Positions 12,055 through 15,152 of a DNA stretch of 15,152 bases are shown one piece after another. The position numbers were made by a program, and so were the translations under genes. The notes under the pieces were generated by a model. That model made no database searches. It had not been told where the DNA came from and saw only the letters and a program-made list of their open reading frames with translations. This DNA is from Chromera velia (Eukaryota; Sar; Chromeraceae), in the NCBI GenBank assembly GCA_018398765.1, contig JAHBMJ010002843.1:1-15152 (forward strand), in the 5' to 3' direction. How positions within the stretch are numbered: position 1 is the first letter of the stretch; every line of letters begins with the position of its first letter.

Positions 12055-12237
12055 CTATACGTCACGTGAGACTCTATTGAACTTCTTCGGACTAAGCAGA
12101 CGGAGCTTACCCAAAAGAGTGGAAGGGTCTTCTTTTGGAAACATTATCACTTTCACCCCACGTCCCATGCTGGACGTTGGAGCATCGGCTTCGACTGAGG
12201 GTGTCTTTCTCGGCCTCCGAGTCGGGCTTCTATCCAT
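12055..12237 (-). CDS. Small basic ORF or alternative last exon near the RCC1-like gene
   Basis: From ATG 12237 to TAG 12055 there are 60 codons with mixed, protein-like composition, including MDRSPTRRPRKTPSVEADAP near the start and a Lys/Leu/Pro-rich end. It begins 34 bp after the stop of the RCC1-like gene on the same strand but in a different frame. A CCCCACAG acceptor lies 8-9 bases before the ATG, so it could be a last exon spliced from inside the RCC1-like gene; the best matching donor would be GTGTGG in the last propeller strand, which would cost that strand. No family is recognised. It may also be chance. Confidence 0.3.
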   Translation of the reverse strand: MDRSPTRRPRKTPSVEADAPTSSMGRGVKVIMFPKEDPSTLLGKLRLLSPKKFNRVSRDV

Positions 12238-12271
12238 CTCTGTTACTGTGGGGTGTAAGTGAGTGTCTCGG

Positions 12272-13513
12272 TCAGTCAGACTGAGTTTGAGTCTTTTTGA
12301 CAATGAAGCCGCTGTAGTCGTCCACACTGACTGACACGATGCCCGACGATCCATCCCCACGCCCAAGCTGAAAGACATCATACCCGTGTTGATCGTTCCA
12401 ATGAAGCACCCTGTCGTCTTCTAATAAGAGGGCGGCATTCCGATCAGAAAGAGCGAACTCCCTCACTCCTCTTCCTCCCACCACCTCATTGAACCTGGAA
12501 TCCAAGTGGGGCAACTCGAATTCATCTCCAAAAGTCGCAGCACCCCGACCCCATGTCAGGAGATCCCCTCTCTCCGTCAAACAAGCTGAGCCATGCCCCC
12601 CTGCAAAACACCTCACACAGCGCCCCTCCCCCAAATCCCCTCCCTGTATTCGCATTGGCTTGTCTGCAGCACTCCAGACCTCCCTTCTAGCATCTGCGTC
12701 TGCACGCCTGTGCACTCCCACAGGCCCCCCTGTGAATCTGGTCCTACGCCCAAGCCCAAGCCAGGGCCCCCCGCGACCCCAACTGAAGACCCCCCCCTCC
12801 GAATCAACTGCAACAAAATGCTCTGAACCAGTAGATACACTCACAACCTTTCGGCCTCTCAACGCCCCTTCGACCAAGACAGGACGGAGGGAGTAGGGGG
12901 ACCAGTGTGGACAGCAGACACACCACGCACACGACAGGTAGTGCGCAAGACAACCAAACAGACCTCTGGACTTCAGAGCCCAGCAGCCACCTGCACCAAG
13001 CTGGCCAAACGCGTTGAATCCGACCGTGAACATCCGACCGTCCTCTGCCTGCACTGCGACCATGTAATCGGCGCAGGCGGCCTTCACTGCCTTCACACCG
13101 GGGGGCAGATGAAGCAGAGCTGCCCTTTGGGCGTTGACGAATGGGGAAAACTGTTGCTTCTCTTCGTATCCGAAGTAGGCAAGGGCCAAAGCCCCGTCTA
13201 CTGAAACAAAAGCTATCAATCCACCTCCGCCTTCTGTCATTGATGTTACTTGGAAGTCTTCAAGAAGTCCAGGCAGAAGGGCTGCTTGGCTTTGGGAGGG
13301 ATCGGATTCAGCAGAACGACTCACAATACGGACAGAGCCGTCTTGTAGGCGGAGGACGTGGAGGTTGATGTGATAGCTGAACAGGGCAACAGGACTGGAA
13401 AGGGACACTCCACACGCCTCCACGTCCTGCAGTCGCCTCAACTGGGCAGGTCCCGGCCGGCCGTTTGCGTCTTTCTCCAGAGTCGACCACTCGAAGACGC
13501 TAGTGGACCCCAT
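12272..13513 (-). CDS. RCC1-like beta-propeller protein, about 413 aa
   Basis: A single long frame from ATG 13513 (MGSTSVFEWS) to TGA 12274-12272 encodes 413 residues. About six or seven degenerate RCC1 blades are visible: VKAACADYMVAV..DGRMFTVGFNAFGQLGAGG (144-176), VVSVSTGSEHFVAVDSEGGV..WGRG (223-248), VRCFAGGHGSACLTERGDLL..WGRG (300-324), VREFALSDRNAALLLEDDRVLHW (350-372) and a closing strand GIVSVSVDDYSGFIV (391-405). This approximates a complete seven-bladed propeller. RCC1-like proteins act as guanine-nucleotide exchange factors or as scaffolds; the residues here do not decide between these, so no specific role is given. The frame is open upstream of 13513 to about 13687 and contains a TGCAG at 13593-13589 that could be an acceptor, so an extra 5' exon is possible. 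Residues 177-208 are an odd Cys/Trp-rich insert. Confidence 0.8.
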   Translation of the reverse strand: MGSTSVFEWSTLEKDANGRPGPAQLRRLQDVEACGVSLSSPVALFSYHINLHVLRLQDGSVRIVSRSAESDPSQSQAALLPGLLEDFQVTSMTEGGGGLIAFVSVDGALALAYFGYEEKQQFSPFVNAQRAALLHLPPGVKAVKAACADYMVAVQAEDGRMFTVGFNAFGQLGAGGCWALKSRGLFGCLAHYLSCAWCVCCPHWSPYSLRPVLVEGALRGRKVVSVSTGSEHFVAVDSEGGVFSWGRGGPWLGLGRRTRFTGGPVGVHRRADADARREVWSAADKPMRIQGGDLGEGRCVRCFAGGHGSACLTERGDLLTWGRGAATFGDEFELPHLDSRFNEVVGGRGVREFALSDRNAALLLEDDRVLHWNDQHGYDVFQLGRGDGSSGIVSVSVDDYSGFIVKKTQTQSD

Positions 13514-13859
13514 GTCAATGTCCAACGGTCCGATAAAGATGAGTGAACTTTTTCTTCCTCTGGCTTCAGAACAGAACGAATTCAGCTTCTGCATGCAACA
13601 CGCAACACGCAACATGCAACACATTACCAGTTTGCAGATCAAAAAGGCACAGATGATTCGAGAGCGATTGAACACATGATTCACCAACCAGATATATAGA
13701 CATCAATGCAATCACTCGCATCCATAAGAGCTTTCATGTGACAACGTAACAGTCGGACAAGAAAGTGCATTCTGCTTCAGACGTGGAACTCTTGGGCGAT
13801 CATATTCCATGCATTCAATGTGTTGCACAATGTTGCACATTCACGAGAACAAGGTCGGA
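13514..13859. other. Upstream region of the RCC1-like gene
   Basis: No separate gene is seen. A TATA-like run (TATATA, 13690-13696) lies about 180 bp before the chosen ATG. Near 13595-13622 CAACACGC/CAACATGC units repeat, and TGTTGCACA occurs twice in tandem at about 13820-13840. The boundary between promoter, 5' UTR and a possible first exon cannot be set from sequence alone. Confidence 0.35.
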
Positions 13860-13915
13860 CGCGCCGCGGCCTGAGGGCCTCCGCGGCGCGCGGATTTGCG
13901 CGCTGAGGCGCGCTG
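13860..13915. repeat. GC-rich hairpin cluster at left edge of AT island C
   Basis: A perfect 10-bp stem pairs CGCGCCGCGG (13860-13869) with CCGCGGCGCG (13881-13890) around an 11-base loop that itself contains GGCC...GGCC. It is followed by an 8-bp direct repeat GCGCGCTG at 13898-13905 and 13908-13915. The composition is nearly all G/C and changes at once to AT-rich DNA to the right. It is not part of any recognised gene. Confidence 0.85.
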
Positions 13916-13924
13916 TCCGGATTT

Positions 13925-14730
13925 GTCAGAATCCGAATTAAATCTCGGAGGTGCTGAAACTAGCTCAGACCATATATTGACGAATACCGTAACACTTCGT
14001 TCACGACTTCAAGCCCAATTTCCTTTCTCACTTAAATTGGAGGCAATTTGGAGTTTGGACTGCTGCTAACCCCCTGCAGTCTCTAGCGTTACTGTTTATT
14101 TCAATAAATTACTGGTGATCGAGCTTTTACAGTTTAGTTGCTTAGTGCATATTTAATTTTCTTAGTAAGCTAGTTCCGGTATGTTCTAGTTAAGTGCAGT
14201 ACTGTTAGTCTGTTTTCTTATTACCACTTCACACATCGAAAAAGGAAGCGGTCCTATAATGCGAATCATCGATCGATCGATTTGCTTACTAGATGTATAT
14301 GATAATTAAAGTAGTTTGTTATTAATTCAGCCTAGTGTTCAGCTCAATTAAATTTAATGAAGTTCTAGTACCAAAGGAAACTATATACCCTTTTTAGGCA
14401 GTAGAGTACAGTAGACTGTGGTCTGTGAACCGCGAGGAGCATCTGAAATATAAATCTTATCCTATCCTAAGTTATATTCCAGAATACGTATAAAATATAC
14501 ACAACAAAACATAATAATTAAAACTACATATAGAGTTAGTATCCAAAACTATCCAATCAATGATCAATCAATCAATCAAGCAGGTGATATAAAACACTCC
14601 TCATGCAATTTAGACTTAAAAGTGAGTCAATGTTGTTTTCAATTACAATTGTATATAAATGAAAACTACAAACACAATTTCGCATTTTATTGCCTTCCGG
14701 TTTATTTTTTATAATCTCATTGAAATTCCC
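13925..14730. other. AT-rich island C
   Basis: AT-rich DNA with CTAG, TTAATTAAA and ATAATTAAA words and no long open frame. It contains a 25-bp near-palindrome centred on TCGATCGATCGA (14261-14285) and a short CAATCAATCAAT run near 14560-14580. Like islands A and B it is best explained as old repeat DNA, though no terminal repeats were found. Confidence 0.45.
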
Positions 14731-14788
14731 CTTTCTTGAGAGCACATGGAAACAGAAATCTGGACAGAAACATATTAGGACAGGGGAC

Positions 14789-14831
14789 GACAGGGGGACT
14801 CTCTAGGGGACTCTAAGGAACCCCCCCTGTC
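14789..14831. repeat. 9-bp-stem G/C hairpin
   Basis: GACAGGGGG (14789-14797) pairs perfectly with CCCCCTGTC (14823-14831) across a 25-base interval that contains GGGGACTCT direct repeats; another GACAGGGG lies just upstream at about 14779. It stands at the right edge of AT island C. Confidence 0.7.
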
Positions 14832-15152
14832 ATCTTAATGCTCGCATGTAAGTCGTTCTCTTACATCCGTCTCTACAAAACATCCTGCCTGGCCTGTACC
14901 TACCTGGTTTGGCCTGCTTGCACATGGTGTGGACTTCTTGCATGTCCATCTTCATTGCATCCACAGGAAAAGGCATGACGCCCATCCATTATCCTGACAG
15001 CTTGGCTCGAGGCAAAACAGAATACAGTTTCGGCTCTCTCTTTCTCTCTTCCACCAATTCGATCTTCAATCCTTCTTCTACACAGCCGCGCTCAAAGACG
15101 TAAGTACAGGCAGAAAGCACATACACACATGAATAGCCAACACACATACACA
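14832..15152. other. Right-edge host-like sequence; possible exon 14967-15099 (+)
   Basis: The composition returns to that of the gene flanks. On +, CCACAG (ends 14966) and GTAAGT (starts 15100) bracket 133 bp that are open in one frame (MTPIHYPDSLARGKTEYSFG...). On -, the same DNA is open as a charged peptide (EEGLKIELVEERKREPKLYS). Neither product is recognisable, and the splice signals differ from the TGCAG/GTCAGT style of the genes in this window, so no gene is called. Confidence 0.25.

Noticed and set aside
12489-12896. Pro/Ser-rich open frames on +
   Set aside because: They are antisense to the RCC1-like coding frame, whose propeller motifs fix the real strand.

Overview
This is nuclear DNA of a single-celled eukaryote. 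Both confidently modelled genes are split by short spliceosomal introns (251-610 bp in one, 324 and 441 bp in the other), and the proteins they encode, a Rab2 GTPase and a mitochondrial-carrier-family protein, are purely eukaryotic. All eight intron ends read TGCAG and the favoured donor is GTCAGT. Non-coding DNA is full of pyrimidine-rich stretches, degenerate CATTCATT/CATGCAT-type simple repeats and local 47-74 bp duplications. Together with the signal-peptide-plus-basic-leader on the carrier, this fits an alveolate alga (a chromerid-like organism would be my guess), but the taxon is inference, not something the sequence proves.

Layout. 1-70: the last codons of a gene on + with a basic, His-rich C-terminus. 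71-1860: its downstream flank and a first AT-rich island (A) holding a decayed retroelement-like coding fragment. 1860-3242: pyrimidine-rich intergenic DNA with a long C tract. 3243-6291 (-): a complete seven-exon rab2 gene, 215 aa; two introns carry partial duplicates of the adjacent exon, one next to a long AAAG microsatellite. 6292-7034: a divergent intergenic/promoter region. 7035-9221 (+): a complete three-exon gene for a SLC25A33/36 (Rim2)-type pyrimidine-nucleotide-carrier-like protein with an unusual secretory-type N-terminus and a charged C-terminal tail. 9222-10450: intergenic DNA with three strong small hairpins. 10455-11640: AT-rich island B, containing a 297-bp non-autonomous DNA transposon (MITE) with terminal inverted repeats and an 8-bp target-site duplication. 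11729-11771: a (CG)n(TG)n Z-DNA-type tract. 12055-13513 (-): an RCC1-like beta-propeller gene and a small basic ORF downstream of it. 13860-14730: a GC-rich hairpin cluster followed by AT-rich island C. 14730-15152: host-like DNA, with at most one possible exon.

The identified genes do not form a pathway: Rab2 acts in ER-Golgi/endolysosomal trafficking, the carrier moves metabolites across an organelle inner membrane, and the RCC1-like protein is probably a scaffold or exchange-factor-type propeller. The most interesting points are the exon-edge duplications in rab2 whose three differences are all silent, the leader on the carrier, the uniform splice consensus, the intact-looking MITE, and the GC-rich palindromes at the edges of AT-rich islands. 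I saw no CRISPR array, rRNA or tRNA.
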